This document shows positions 8,588 through 17,084 of a DNA stretch of 55,730 nt, piece after piece (positions within the stretch are counted from its first letter, which is position 1; each line of letters begins with the position of its first letter). Origin of the DNA: Syntrophales bacterium (GTDB lineage: Bacteria > Desulfobacterota > Syntrophia > Syntrophales > UBA2210). The notes below the pieces were generated by a model that was given only the letters and a program-made list of their open reading frames with translations, was not told the origin of the DNA and made no database searches. The position numbers and the translations under genes were made by a program. Where the stretch lies: contig JALOBE010000018.1 of NCBI GenBank assembly GCA_023228425.1, forward strand, positions 1 through 55,730, read 5' to 3'.

Positions 8588-8696
8588 TGTCATTTCGAGG
8601 AGCGTAGCGACGAGAAATCCCTGTCCCGAGCAAAGCGAGGGATCTTTCAGACTTCTCACATGCGTTCGAAGTGACAGGGGAGAGGTCGAATTGACA
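8588..8696 (-). repeat. MITE-like element, family 1, copy 3
   Basis: Inverted relative to copies 1 and 4, and bounded by TGTCATTTCGA and TCGAATTGACA. Its complement carries the same body (ACTTCGAACGCATGTGAGAA, GATCCCTCGCTTTGC). It lies about 30 bases after the macro-domain stop codon. Confidence 0.8.
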
Positions 8697-9197
8697 CAAT
8701 CGATAGTTTTGCAATAAAGGTCTCAGCACGGGCTGTGCTTGACGAGGTCGGTTTGGAAACCGTGAAGATTTTTCGCCGGCGGCGTGTTCGACGAGGATGC
8801 CCCGGCGAAACTGTTTTTCCTGGGCGTCCCGATCGACGCCTTTCCTTTGGAGTCGGCACCGGCATGGGTGTTTCCAGCGGCGCTCCGGGTCCTGATATCG
8901 CGTACAAACTGTGCGAGTGTGCTGGGAAGAGCAGGGTGAAGCCGTCCGCAAGCAAACCGGTTCTTCCGGGGCGGAAAGCAGATTTTCCAAATGTCGGAAC
9001 ATGGTCATGACATCAGAGATGTCATCGCTCGAGTCGAGGAAGTGTTGCCGGACCGGCCGCTCCTGGTGCGGGTTGTGCTGTAAGGGGAAACGGACGCCGA
9101 CAGGGCGGGTCGACCTGGAATCGGCCCGCCGTCACGGAAGCCAGGGGGGGGGGGTATGATCATGATCCCGTGGCTATAATCCGTTGTTATGTACCGG
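8697..9197. pseudogene. possible decayed coding region, unidentified
   Basis: No intact gene is visible. From about 8725, protein-like text appears in shifting plus-strand frames: a frame through AVLDEVGLETVKIF, then another through FDEDAPAKLFFLGVPIDAFP (about 8785-8850), then HDIRDVIARVEEVLPDRPLL (about 9007-9065). The successive frame changes and the good codon texture suggest a frameshifted relic, but I recognise no family. A run of nine G occurs near 9147. This is a weak call based only on reading the frames. Confidence 0.25.
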
Positions 9198-9887
9198 TCA
9201 TTTTGTTTTGAGCGTCGGGGATGATTCGGATTCTTCCTGACCTTCCCGGCCAAATGCGCCGACCGGCGTATGCGTTTTCTGGCTGAGTATGATCTGGGCG
9301 TAGCGGGTTTGAAACAGTTCTACGATCTCGTCATAGGGAACGTCGGCATAGGATCCCCGATCACGAATATATTCCATGTGGCGGCGCCCTTCCGTATCAA
9401 AGGGGTGAAAGACGGCATCACCTGTGCCGTCCCAGTCAAGCGGTTTGACCTTGAACCTCTCGCAGAGAGACAGGTTGAACGTGGGGGTAACCTTGAGCCA
9501 GCGGCCGTCAAGATTGATATCGTTGTAGCCGTGACAATAGAACGTGTCGGTCTGCATCATTTCCCTGAGACGCCTGGTTGTCAGGTGGTTACGGACGTCG
9601 GCGAAATGAAGGCGGCAGGGGATGCCACAGGCTCGGCACAGAGCCGCGAGAACAATCGCCTTGGCCACACAATACCCGTAACCCTTCTTCAGAATCGTGC
9701 TGGCCCGGAAAGCTTCACGTGTGAGTTCAATTCGATAGGGATCATAAGATATTCCGTCCCGAACAGCGTAATAGAGACTGACTGCCTTGGCACGGAAAGA
9801 AGTCAGTCCTGCCGTGACTTCACGGGTATGGTGCAACACCTCATCAGAAGTGCAGTCGATAAATTCCGTGGGACTTAGATTTTCCAT
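9198..9887 (-). CDS. transglutaminase-like cysteine hydrolase domain protein
   Basis: This 229-residue protein has the transglutaminase/protease-like core: a Cys in GYGYCVAKAIVLAALCRACG (about residue 73), a His in CHGYNDINLDGRW (about residue 118) and an Asp further along, matching the usual Cys-His-Asp order. The family includes bacterial peptidases and amidases of unknown substrate (COG1305-like). The N-terminus has no signal peptide, so it is probably cytoplasmic. The ATG at 9887 follows GGAGGGAGGGAATT. It lies next to the transposase but is read in the same direction with its own ribosome site. The substrate is unknown. Confidence 0.82.
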   Translation of the reverse strand: MENLSPTEFIDCTSDEVLHHTREVTAGLTSFRAKAVSLYYAVRDGISYDPYRIELTREAFRASTILKKGYGYCVAKAIVLAALCRACGIPCRLHFADVRNHLTTRRLREMMQTDTFYCHGYNDINLDGRWLKVTPTFNLSLCERFKVKPLDWDGTGDAVFHPFDTEGRRHMEYIRDRGSYADVPYDEIVELFQTRYAQIILSQKTHTPVGAFGREGQEESESSPTLKTK

Positions 9888-9906
9888 AATTCCCTCCCTC
9901 CTCCCT

Positions 9907-11002
9907 GGGGGACGTTGTTGACTTCGATGAATTATCGTCCTCGTCGACGCATGCTCTTCGATATCGCCGAGGTGGTGACACCCACTCTTCTAGCGATATC
10001 AGCCAGGGGAACACCGTACTTTTCCAGCAGAACCATGGTGATCTGTCGCCGCATCCTGGAAACTGCAGGTCTCCGACTGCCTGACCGTAATTCTTCAATA
10101 TTGATTCCCTCGTCACGGCAGCTTTCTTCTATGTATCGTTCAATTTTTTCGATGCGGTACTTTGCCTCAAATTGTTTCCTCAGTAGGGCATCTGCCTCTT
10201 GGGCAATGTCATTCACAAAATCCCCACTCCCAAAAATTCGCTCATCCGATCGTTCTGTGAGACCGAGTCTGCGCATGGAAACGACTTCCGACCAGCCTCC
10301 CCGTGAGCGGATCAGGCCACCTCCTGCCGGTTCCGATCTCCGGCCCTCACCGAGCGCCTCTTCGACATACCTGCGATAGGCCCGCCTCGCTTCTTTTTCT
10401 CTTGGACCAAACCATTTTAAAACATAGTTACGATCCTGCCAGTCATTCCTGACGTTACCCATCACGACAGCATGTCCGCACCATTGATATCGATCCAGAC
10501 CACTCATATTCTTTACCAAACCGGCCTGAAGCGGGTTCAAATGAATATATCGAATCAATTCCCTGAAATAGGTGTTTTCTTCGCAGACAATTGATTTGTA
10601 ACGATTCTGAAACAGATGCCCGTGTCTCGAATGCCGTTGATTATACGATATGGCATATCCTGTTAGAAACCGTCTCATGAATTCGGGAAGACCGCTCGTT
10701 CCGCTTCGCAGAAAAAAGTGCGCATGATTCGACATCAAAGCCCATGCGTAAATCCGGGTTCCAGTCTTAGAAGCCAAATCTCCTAAACGAGATACAAAGT
10801 TTTCCCGGTCAGAATCGTCATCGACAATGTTTCTTTTTTCTATACCTCTGACAATAATGTGATGCAACGTGCCCGGAGCGTCCAGGCGTGCCCGTCGTGA
10901 CATGGTTACCTCTATTCCCGCCGATTTTAAGTATGGTTATAATGCGCCGTGGTGAACAACGTCCACAACGTTCACTTGGGTCAATGAAGTCAACAACATC
11001 CC
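9907..11002. mobile_element. REP-associated transposase unit: terminal inverted repeats around a RAYT gene
   Basis: GGGACGTTGTTGACTTCGATGA (about 9909-9930, reading inward) faces the complement of 10981-11002, which reads as GGGATGTTGTTGACTTC then ATTGA. The two 22-base arms match at 19 positions and bracket the transposase gene. A second small palindrome (GTGAAC...GTTCAC, about 10952-10977) lies by the start codon side. RAYT genes are known to be flanked by their cognate REP palindromes, so this is probably a self-contained RAYT/REP unit. Confidence 0.65.
9932..10903 (-). CDS. REP-associated tyrosine transposase (Y1_Tnp / RAYT) with C-terminal helix-turn-helix
   Basis: This 323-residue protein has the Y1 single-strand transposase fold of the IS200/IS605 relatives. 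The HUH motif is MSNHAHFFLR (about residue 58), followed by FLTGYAISYNQRHSRHGHLF and YRELIRYIHLNPLQAG with the conserved tyrosines. The C-terminus (from about 285) is a DnaA-like/HTH segment (YGVPLADIARRVGVTTSAIS). Domestic RAYTs of this form nick and join REP palindromes in single-stranded DNA. The ATG at 10903 is followed by the typical SRRARLDAPGTLHHIIVRGI opening. It appears intact. Imperfect inverted repeats flank it. Confidence 0.93.
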   Translation of the reverse strand: MSRRARLDAPGTLHHIIVRGIEKRNIVDDDSDRENFVSRLGDLASKTGTRIYAWALMSNHAHFFLRSGTSGLPEFMRRFLTGYAISYNQRHSRHGHLFQNRYKSIVCEENTYFRELIRYIHLNPLQAGLVKNMSGLDRYQWCGHAVVMGNVRNDWQDRNYVLKWFGPREKEARRAYRRYVEEALGEGRRSEPAGGGLIRSRGGWSEVVSMRRLGLTERSDERIFGSGDFVNDIAQEADALLRKQFEAKYRIEKIERYIEESCRDEGINIEELRSGSRRPAVSRMRRQITMVLLEKYGVPLADIARRVGVTTSAISKSMRRRGR

Positions 11003-11015
11003 TCCAAGTCGCGCT

Positions 11016-11768
11016 CTATCCTAGAAACCACCCGAAAACCGCCGCTACGAAAATTGCGGGAAGCAGATTTCCCACGGGAAGTCGCCGGATTCCCATGATG
11101 TCGAAGCCTATGGCGAGGATAAGAGCTCCCCCCGTAGCCCGTATGGCATCGATGACAGCAACGGTCATTAAGGGTTCAAGAGAAGACGCCGTAAGCGCTA
11201 TGCCTCCCTGGTAAATAAAGAGGGGCAGAACGGAAAGACCGACTCCGGGTCCGAGGGTTGATGCCAGGGCGATTGAGGCGAACCCGTCGAGCATTGCCTT
11301 GAGATGCAGCGTTGAGGGATCTCCGAGTCCGCTCTGAATTGATCCAAGCACGGCCATTGCGCCCACGCAGAAGAGCAGGCTCGCCGTGATGAAACCATCG
11401 ACGAGAGTATGTCCCGATGACCTCTGATGGGGATTTCTTTTAGAAACAGCCGGGACCGGGAGGCGCCCCGCTCTTTCCTGCATCCAGTGACCGGCACGCT
11501 CTAGTGCCGCCTCGATGCCGATGGCCTCTCCGGCAAGGGCGCCCAGGACCAGGCTGCCTACGAGTACGAGAGGGGCATAGCCGCCCATGGATGATCCGGT
11601 CAGGTCCGCGATCCCGTCGATGGCCATCATTGCCCCGATGACTGTTGTGGCAAGTCCGATGCCGGTGAACGCCGTTGAACGCATGCGGTCGGGAATGATC
11701 CCACCGAACAGCAGGCCGATGAACGTTCCCGCCAAAACTGCGATTACATTGATGATGACGCCGCTCAT
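11016..11768 (-). CDS. DUF554 family membrane protein
   Basis: The 250 residues form a hydrophobic protein with about six or seven predicted membrane segments (VIINVIAVLAGTFIGLLFGG, LVLVGSLVLGALAGEAIGIE and others). The small glycine-rich motifs (GTFIGLLFGG, GIGLATTVIG) are typical of the DUF554/YdfK family of putative transporters of unknown substrate. A longer frame starts at 11894, but the ATG at 11768 has AAAGGACGAC before it and gives the normal family length without overlapping the NUDIX gene, so that start is used. It lies downstream of the NUDIX gene on the same strand with 70 bases between them. Confidence 0.88.
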   Translation of the reverse strand: MSGVIINVIAVLAGTFIGLLFGGIIPDRMRSTAFTGIGLATTVIGAMMAIDGIADLTGSSMGGYAPLVLVGSLVLGALAGEAIGIEAALERAGHWMQERAGRLPVPAVSKRNPHQRSSGHTLVDGFITASLLFCVGAMAVLGSIQSGLGDPSTLHLKAMLDGFASIALASTLGPGVGLSVLPLFIYQGGIALTASSLEPLMTVAVIDAIRATGGALILAIGFDIMGIRRLPVGNLLPAIFVAAVFGWFLG

Positions 11769-11838
11769 GTCGTCCTTTGTCCCGGGCCGTCGAAATGTGA
11801 CTGGAGTTGGATTGACGGGTCCTTTCACCGGTTCCGGG

Positions 11839-12729
11839 TCAGGCCGTCGCTGTTCTCCAGATCCCGTTTCGGCATACGATCCGGGAAGGTTCACTGGGCC
11901 GGATCGGTAGTTTGTAAGCGTCGATGCTATATTCGGGATCGAAAGGCAGTTTTACACCAAAGCCCCCGTCCTCCGTTTCGAAGGCCTGGGGCAGGATGGG
12001 AAGAATAGTATGCCTGCTGACAGCCTGGAGCAACTCGTCTGTTGTCTTGAACGCTTTGAGTTCCTCAACCGTTTTCAGGGTGGGGGGCATAAGTACGATT
12101 CGGCTGGCCCCATGGTCGGACAGGGCCTGGGCGGGAGTCATCCAGGCAGAGGCAGTGAGTTCGTTCCCGTCATGGCTGGGGTGTTGTCCCGCCGGCAGGC
12201 GGGCTATGAAAAAACGTGTATCGAACCGTTTCGGTTCGACCTCCGGGGTCATCCAGTGCGCGTAGGGCAGCAGGAGACTTGGAAGGAAGCGGATATTTTC
12301 CCGACCGGCAATATCCAGGAGGGTTATCTCTTCCCGGTGCAGGGCATCCCGATAGGCGGTAAAACGCCTATTACATTCAACATCTCGGAAATCAAGAATA
12401 CTTCCCGATGAGTCAGCGGCCAGCAGGACACCGGCCTCCTCGAACATTTCCCTGATGGCCGCCAGGTGAAGTCCCCTGGCGATGGATTCGGGCAAGGCCG
12501 GCTCCTGCAGCCGGTGGGACAGGTTTTCCCGCCCTGTTCCCTTGATGTGGCGTCTGAGCGCGGGATGGCAATCTTCACCATCCAGACGGCCCCCGGGGAA
12601 GACAAAGGCACCGCTCATGAAAGCCTGGCTGTGATGACGGCGCATGAAAAAAATCTCACAGGAGCCGTCGTCCCGATCCCGGGTCAGTATGACGGTCGCG
12701 GCATTTCGCAGTGCGGGTAGGGTACTCAT
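11839..12729 (-). CDS. NUDIX hydrolase of the NUDT19/NUDT7-like (CoA/acyl-CoA diphosphatase) type
   Basis: The 296-residue protein opens with AATVILTRDRDDG..FFMRRHHSQAF and VFPGGRLD. The NUDIX box is split by an insertion and ends AAIREMFEEAGVLL (about residue 95), giving the REx2EExG metal-binding residues. A WMTPEVEPKRFDTRFFIARLP segment follows. This long form with the inserted loop resembles peroxisomal NUDT19/NUDT7 proteins and their bacterial relatives that cleave CoA or acyl-CoA esters. In an organism rich in CoA-thioester metabolism that role is plausible but unproven. Confidence 0.85.
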   Translation of the reverse strand: MSTLPALRNAATVILTRDRDDGSCEIFFMRRHHSQAFMSGAFVFPGGRLDGEDCHPALRRHIKGTGRENLSHRLQEPALPESIARGLHLAAIREMFEEAGVLLAADSSGSILDFRDVECNRRFTAYRDALHREEITLLDIAGRENIRFLPSLLLPYAHWMTPEVEPKRFDTRFFIARLPAGQHPSHDGNELTASAWMTPAQALSDHGASRIVLMPPTLKTVEELKAFKTTDELLQAVSRHTILPILPQAFETEDGGFGVKLPFDPEYSIDAYKLPIRPSEPSRIVCRNGIWRTATA

Positions 12730-12831
12730 TACACTTTCTTTCCGCCCCCGGCTTCAGGGGACAGATGCCCGATTCTCGTCGTCCACAGGCAGAGAACATC
12801 ATGAAAAGAGAATGCCTCAGGAACTGTCATG

Positions 12832-13116
12832 TCAGCCTGAACCTGATTTCACAAAGTTTCCCACAGCTACGCCATGCCCGGCGGCCCTGTACTCCAGTGT
12901 CTTTCTGGTTGCATCGAGAGTCCTGTCGCTGCATTTCGTGTGAGTCTTTATGCCTGACATAACCACTCCTTCCCGGGCTTCATCGGTCACCGGGATGTAC
13001 GCGCAACGGGGCATTGTGATGAACGTCCATAACTTCGCATGTTTTTCAAAAAAGTCAATTGCCGCCTTCATATCATTTGTTCTGTGTACCGTCAGTTTCA
13101 CCGAATATGTGCCCAA
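12832..13116 (-). CDS. small hypothetical protein
   Basis: This is a frame of up to 94 residues with a protein-like composition (VKLTVHRTNDMKAAIDFFEK, FITMPRCAYIPVTDEAREG). It has no recognised domain. The longest form starts with TTG at 13116 without a strong ribosome site; GTG at codon 6 or Met 16 are alternatives. It has the same strand as the NUDIX gene and lies about 100 bases upstream of it. Moderate to low certainty that it is expressed. Confidence 0.4.
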   Translation of the reverse strand: MGTYSVKLTVHRTNDMKAAIDFFEKHAKLWTFITMPRCAYIPVTDEAREGVVMSGIKTHTKCSDRTLDATRKTLEYRAAGHGVAVGNFVKSGSG

Positions 13117-13614
13117 CCGTCATCATTGTGTAACCTTTGCCTGCTCTGTTCTCCTCAAAATTCAGGAACAAACGGAGGCTGTAAAAATGTCACATATTTT
13201 GAAACCTCTCGTCCGCCCGCAATGTGCAGGAACAGGTTTCAATGACACGCGCGCCGTCGGGGCTGTTCGAACCTCTGATTGAGCCCTTTGTTTTTTACTC
13301 GCCGTCAAGGCCGGATCTGCACCGGAACCGGATTCTTGATAGGGTCTCGGCTGATAATGCCTCCAGGGCATCCCGTACAGTCGATATTCACATCCGCCGC
13401 TTCGGTCCCGAATCGAGCAGAATCCGTCAACATCAGCTGTACATTCACTGTCCGCGGAATGGGTCACAGGTTCAGCGAATGGATCAAGGCCGGCATGCGG
13501 CGGCATCCTCCCCTGCCACGGGGGTTACTTCCTGGCTTCTATTGTGGTATAGTTGTCTGCATAAAGCCGGTGCTGCTCGACGCGGAAAAGAAAACACTGA
13601 CAGGAGCATATATC
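13117..13614. other. interval without a convincing gene
   Basis: Several overlapping frames are open on both strands, but none has a recognisable domain, and the codon texture is mixed. The sequence leads directly into the truncated SDR at 13615, whose ribosome site (GACAGGAG) lies at its right end. It may include older remnants. Confidence 0.4.
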
Positions 13615-13848
13615 ATGCTTGGCAGATACGTGCGTAATGCGATCGTCACCGAGGCGACCTCCGGTATAGGTGAAGCGACGGCCCGAAGGTTCATCGCCGC
13701 CGGTTTTGGAGTTGTCGGTAACGGCCGTAATGCTGAAAGGCTGGTTGAGCTGGAGAACGAACTCGGTGATGCGTTTTGCGGAGTAGCCGGTGACGCCGGC
13801 GAAGATACTGTGTTGGAGCGGCTCTTCATGCGGCGGTTAGTGGCCTGA
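13615..13848 (+). pseudogene. truncated short-chain dehydrogenase/reductase (N-terminal fragment)
   Basis: The 77-residue product begins like an SDR: NAIVTEATSGIGEATARRFI then GFGVVGNGRNAERLVELENE, the Rossmann beta-alpha-beta start with the NAD(P)-binding turn. SDRs are about 240-260 residues; the catalytic Tyr-x3-Lys region is absent and the frame stops at 13846-13848. The first glycine of the TGxxxGIG motif is replaced (TEATSGIG). A good ribosome site remains (GACAGGAG before the ATG). This is most likely a decayed gene whose 3' part was deleted before the following hypothetical gene. Confidence 0.75.
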
Positions 13849-13888
13849 AGGATTCATTGTCAAGTAGAACAGGAAGGTGATGACCCAC

Positions 13889-14197
13889 ATGAAGATATCG
13901 GACTGGCTGGATGAACAGGAGGCGCGGAATGTGGATGTGTCTCACATAGAATTGCCTGAAGACATGTCCTATGATCAGATTCCCGACGAGACGATATTTT
14001 TTAACGAGATCAATCGTTGCGGAGTTCTCTGCTCCAAGGATCATCCCTTTTCCACGGTCGAGCGTTTTGGACACTGGTATTGTGCCAGGGGGCGGGACAG
14101 GGATGCCGACGGCATTCATTCATCAAAAAAAGAGTGGAGACTCTTTACGAAAGACAGGGAGTTGGCTCTTGGGGTGGCGAAAGAACGGTTACGATAA
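13889..14197 (+). CDS. conserved-looking hypothetical protein (MKISDWLDEQEA...)
   Basis: This acidic, soluble protein of 102 residues has segments such as VDVSHIELPEDMSYDQIPDE, CGVLCSKDHPFSTVERFGHW and KKEWRLFTKDRELALGVAKE. I recall similar small proteins in other Deltaproteobacteria but no function. Two Cys (CGVLC) sit in the middle. Starts at 13877 (GTG) and 13880 (ATG) are too close to AGGAAGG (13871-13877); the ATG at 13889 has workable spacing and is preferred. It is followed by about 230 bases without a gene. Confidence 0.75.
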   Translation: MKISDWLDEQEARNVDVSHIELPEDMSYDQIPDETIFFNEINRCGVLCSKDHPFSTVERFGHWYCARGRDRDADGIHSSKKEWRLFTKDRELALGVAKERLR

Positions 14198-14427
14198 AGC
14201 TGCCGGTGGTACGTCATGCCATCCGATACTGAAGAGATCCGTACCGTACTTTGAATCATAACACTGGGAAAGGCCTTATTGCACAACATGACGGCATTAC
14301 GTAGGAACACAAAACGTGTCTGCTTCTCATAGCTTCCGGAAGACCCGCTGAAAACCGGAGTGTAACGACACTATAACGCGGGGCGGTGCGGGCAGGCTGC
14401 ATTGTGTTTCCTGTGAGGAGACGATCT

Positions 14428-15543
14428 ATGGAAGCGAATAAAAGAATCGTGGAACGACTGCTTGCCGAGACGGGAACAACAGTCAATGGTTCAAATCCCT
14501 GGGATATCCAGGTTCATGATGACCGTTTTTACAGTCGTGTTCTGAGGGATGCCAGTCTGGGACTCGGCGAATCCTACATGGAAGGCTGGTGGGACTGCCC
14601 CCGTATCGACGAGCTTATCTGCCGGATACTTGCGGGAAACCTGGAAGAAAAGGTCAAAAAAAATCTCAAAATCCTGTTGCTGTACCTGCGAGCCCGTATG
14701 TTCAATCTCCAGACCCGGTCACGGGCGGGCATCATCGCCCGGCGTCACTATGATCTTGATAACGAGTTCTTTCTTTCCTTCCTGGATTCTTACGACCAGT
14801 ACAGTTGTGGCTACTTCGAGGGAACGGACGATCTCGAAGAAGCCCAGCAGAAGAAGATGGATCTCCTTTGCCGGAAGTTGGACCTCAAGAGCAGTGATCA
14901 TGTCCTGGATATCGGGTGCGGCTGGGGCGGTTTTGCCCGATACGCCGCCGAACACTACGGGTGCACCGTCACGGCGGTCAATATTTCCGAGGAGCAGATC
15001 CGCTACGCCAGGGAACAATGCGCGGGTCTGCCCGTGAAGGTGATCAGCCAGGACTATCGGAGCATGCGCGGTTCCTATGACAAAATTGTGTCAGTCGGCA
15101 TGATCGAGCATGTGGGGCAGAAAAACTACCGGACCTTTATGAGAGTGGCTGACCGCTGCCTGAAGGAGGGAGGTATCTTTCTACTTCACACCATAGGAGG
15201 GAACCAGTCGCGCATCAACTGTGACCTCTGGATCAATCGGTACATTTTCCCGAACGGCATGCTGCCGAGTGTGGCCCAGCTCGGAAGAGTCGCCGAAGGA
15301 CGGTTTGTTGTCGAGGATATTCACAACCTGGGCACCAACTATGAAAAAACCCTTCTGAAGTGGAACGACCGGTTTCAGAAGAGTTGGCCCAGGTTTGCCT
15401 CCAGGTTTGACGAAACTTTCAAGAGGATGTGGGAATACTATCTCCTCAGTTGTGCGGGCGCTTTTCGGGCCCGGAGCATCCAGGTGTGGCAGATTGTGCT
15501 GACCAAGCCTGGTATCGGACAGCAGTACCGTCCGGTCCGGTAG
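14428..15543 (+). CDS. cfa: cyclopropane-fatty-acyl-phospholipid synthase
   Basis: The 371-residue protein transfers a methylene group from S-adenosylmethionine to unsaturated acyl chains of membrane phospholipids. Seen: an N-terminal lipid-binding helical part (LGLGESYMEGWWDCPRIDEL), the AHYDL-like RRHYDLDNEFFLSFLD, the SAM motif VLDIGCGWGGFARYAAEHYG, the SVGMIEHVG segment and QSRINCDLWINRYIFPNG. All match the CFA/CmaS family and its usual length (about 380). A longer frame begins at 14386, but the ATG at 14428 follows GAGGAG, so it is used. It stands alone, with noncoding sequence on both sides. Confidence 0.95.
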   Translation: MEANKRIVERLLAETGTTVNGSNPWDIQVHDDRFYSRVLRDASLGLGESYMEGWWDCPRIDELICRILAGNLEEKVKKNLKILLLYLRARMFNLQTRSRAGIIARRHYDLDNEFFLSFLDSYDQYSCGYFEGTDDLEEAQQKKMDLLCRKLDLKSSDHVLDIGCGWGGFARYAAEHYGCTVTAVNISEEQIRYAREQCAGLPVKVISQDYRSMRGSYDKIVSVGMIEHVGQKNYRTFMRVADRCLKEGGIFLLHTIGGNQSRINCDLWINRYIFPNGMLPSVAQLGRVAEGRFVVEDIHNLGTNYEKTLLKWNDRFQKSWPRFASRFDETFKRMWEYYLLSCAGAFRARSIQVWQIVLTKPGIGQQYRPVR

Positions 15544-15621
15544 CACCTGCATCGGGGACGCTTCATCAAAGACAGATTGAACAGGATGAATTTACGGGAG
15601 GATCCGTGAACCACCGTAGAT

Positions 15622-15676
15622 GATGGCTTCGTAAAAAGCGCTCCAGCCCGCCAGAGACGCCTTGTACGAAGCCGTC
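15622..15676. repeat. short copy of repeat family 2
   Basis: GATGGCTTCGTAAAAAG begins the element and CTTGTACGAAGCCGTC ends it, giving imperfect 16-bp inverted termini around a short core of about 20 bases. It lies downstream of cfa and convergent with the glucokinase gene. Confidence 0.7.
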
Positions 15677-15756
15677 AGTCATAACGACGGCATGGTTTCT
15701 TCTTGCGGACAATCCGTCCTGTTTATCGTCCCCGGTTGCATCGCCGGTAATCTCGT

Positions 15757-16758
15757 TCACCCGCCTGCCATCAGTTCAAATCCCCGCCGCGCAGCTCCCC
15801 AGAGAGCAACCTTTTCATCGAGGATGATGATCACGGGTATTGTAGCCAGCAGAGGGGCCAGGCGCCCCTTGCTCAAAAACGCATCCATAAAGGGGCCTTC
15901 CTCGAGACTGTCTGCTATCCTGGGAATGATCCCTCCACCGAGGTAGAGTCCTCCCGTGGGAATAAGGGTCAGGGCGAGGTTGCCTGCCTGAGCGCCGAGT
16001 ATGGAGAGGAACATGTGCAATGTTTCTCTACAGATGTCCGGCGGGTGTACATCGTGGACAGCGGTTGTCAGGATCAGTGCCGTCATGTCCTCGGCACCGG
16101 CGCGTTTTTCGGCGAGCCGCTCCGGTTCGACGCAGTAGCCTTCGTCTTTCAGAAACTCATAGATAGCGGGAATGGCGCTGCCGGAACAGACACGCTCCCA
16201 GCTTACGCGGTCGAACCGCCTCAGAAGATATGCAAGCAAGGCCCTCTCACGTTCGTTTCCGGGTGCGAAATCCCCATGTCCCCCTTCTGAAGGGTGTGTA
16301 CGGTACCGGCTTCCGTCCCAGGTCATGAAAGCCTGGCCGAGACCCGTTCCGGGCGCCAGTATGGCCCGGGTGCCGTGAGGCTTGATCGCGCCGGTTGAAG
16401 AGATTTTTTTGAGGTCATTTTTTGTGAGAACATCGATGCCGAAGGCGATGGCCTCCAGGTCATTGAGCACCACAAGCCGCGGCAGGGACAGTTTGGAGGC
16501 CAGGCTGTCTCTATCAATGACCCAGGGAAGATTGGTCAGCCGTATCCGGGATTCCCCTACGGGGCCGGCGACACCGAAGACCCCGCCGGCCACCGTCACC
16601 TGCGTGGAGGGAAGAAAGTCGGCACAGACCTCCTCGAGGCTCGCGTAGTCGGTGCTCCTGTACGTTGCTTCATGAAGGGGGGTCCGGAAACCTTTGTCCC
16701 AGGAGAAAATTCCCAGTCTTGTATTGGTTCCGCCGATATCACCGGCAAAAAGCAGCAT
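15757..16758 (-). CDS. glk: glucokinase (ROK-unrelated, Glk family)
   Basis: The 333-residue protein has the hexokinase/glucokinase ATPase fold: GDIGGTNTRLGIF phosphate-1 loop, FGVAGPV, NDLEAIAFG with the catalytic Asp region, APGTGLGQAF, a SEGGHGDFAP glucose-site motif and the C-terminal GGLYLGGGI adenosine loop. Length and motifs fit bacterial glucokinase, which phosphorylates glucose with ATP in the cytoplasm. It is a single gene followed by tRNA-Arg and metF on the same strand. The ATG at 16758 has no strong ribosome site nearby. Confidence 0.93.
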   Translation of the reverse strand: MLLFAGDIGGTNTRLGIFSWDKGFRTPLHEATYRSTDYASLEEVCADFLPSTQVTVAGGVFGVAGPVGESRIRLTNLPWVIDRDSLASKLSLPRLVVLNDLEAIAFGIDVLTKNDLKKISSTGAIKPHGTRAILAPGTGLGQAFMTWDGSRYRTHPSEGGHGDFAPGNERERALLAYLLRRFDRVSWERVCSGSAIPAIYEFLKDEGYCVEPERLAEKRAGAEDMTALILTTAVHDVHPPDICRETLHMFLSILGAQAGNLALTLIPTGGLYLGGGIIPRIADSLEEGPFMDAFLSKGRLAPLLATIPVIIILDEKVALWGAARRGFELMAGG

Positions 16759-16945
16759 TACTCCACACGCTCCCGTACATAAGATTCCATGTTTCGGGTC
16801 CGCTCCTTTCCTTCTTCAATGGTTTCCTCCACGCGGTAGAATTCAAGAAGGCCGATGTGATCGAGACGCGGCATTATTACAAGGAGCTTTTTACAAAATC
16901 ATCACGTTCGATGGTTCGGGCTGCATTGTACGATGACATCATACA

Positions 16946-17022
<77 letters not shown>

Positions 17023-17084
17023 TTTTGCGAACAGTCTTGGAGACGACCTTTAGATACTACGTCTTTTCGCGAGATTCAATACTT

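Noticed and set aside
13162..13637. Overlapping open frames on both strands before the SDR fragment
   Set aside because: No frame has a domain or clear ribosome site; they are best treated as noncoding or relic sequence.
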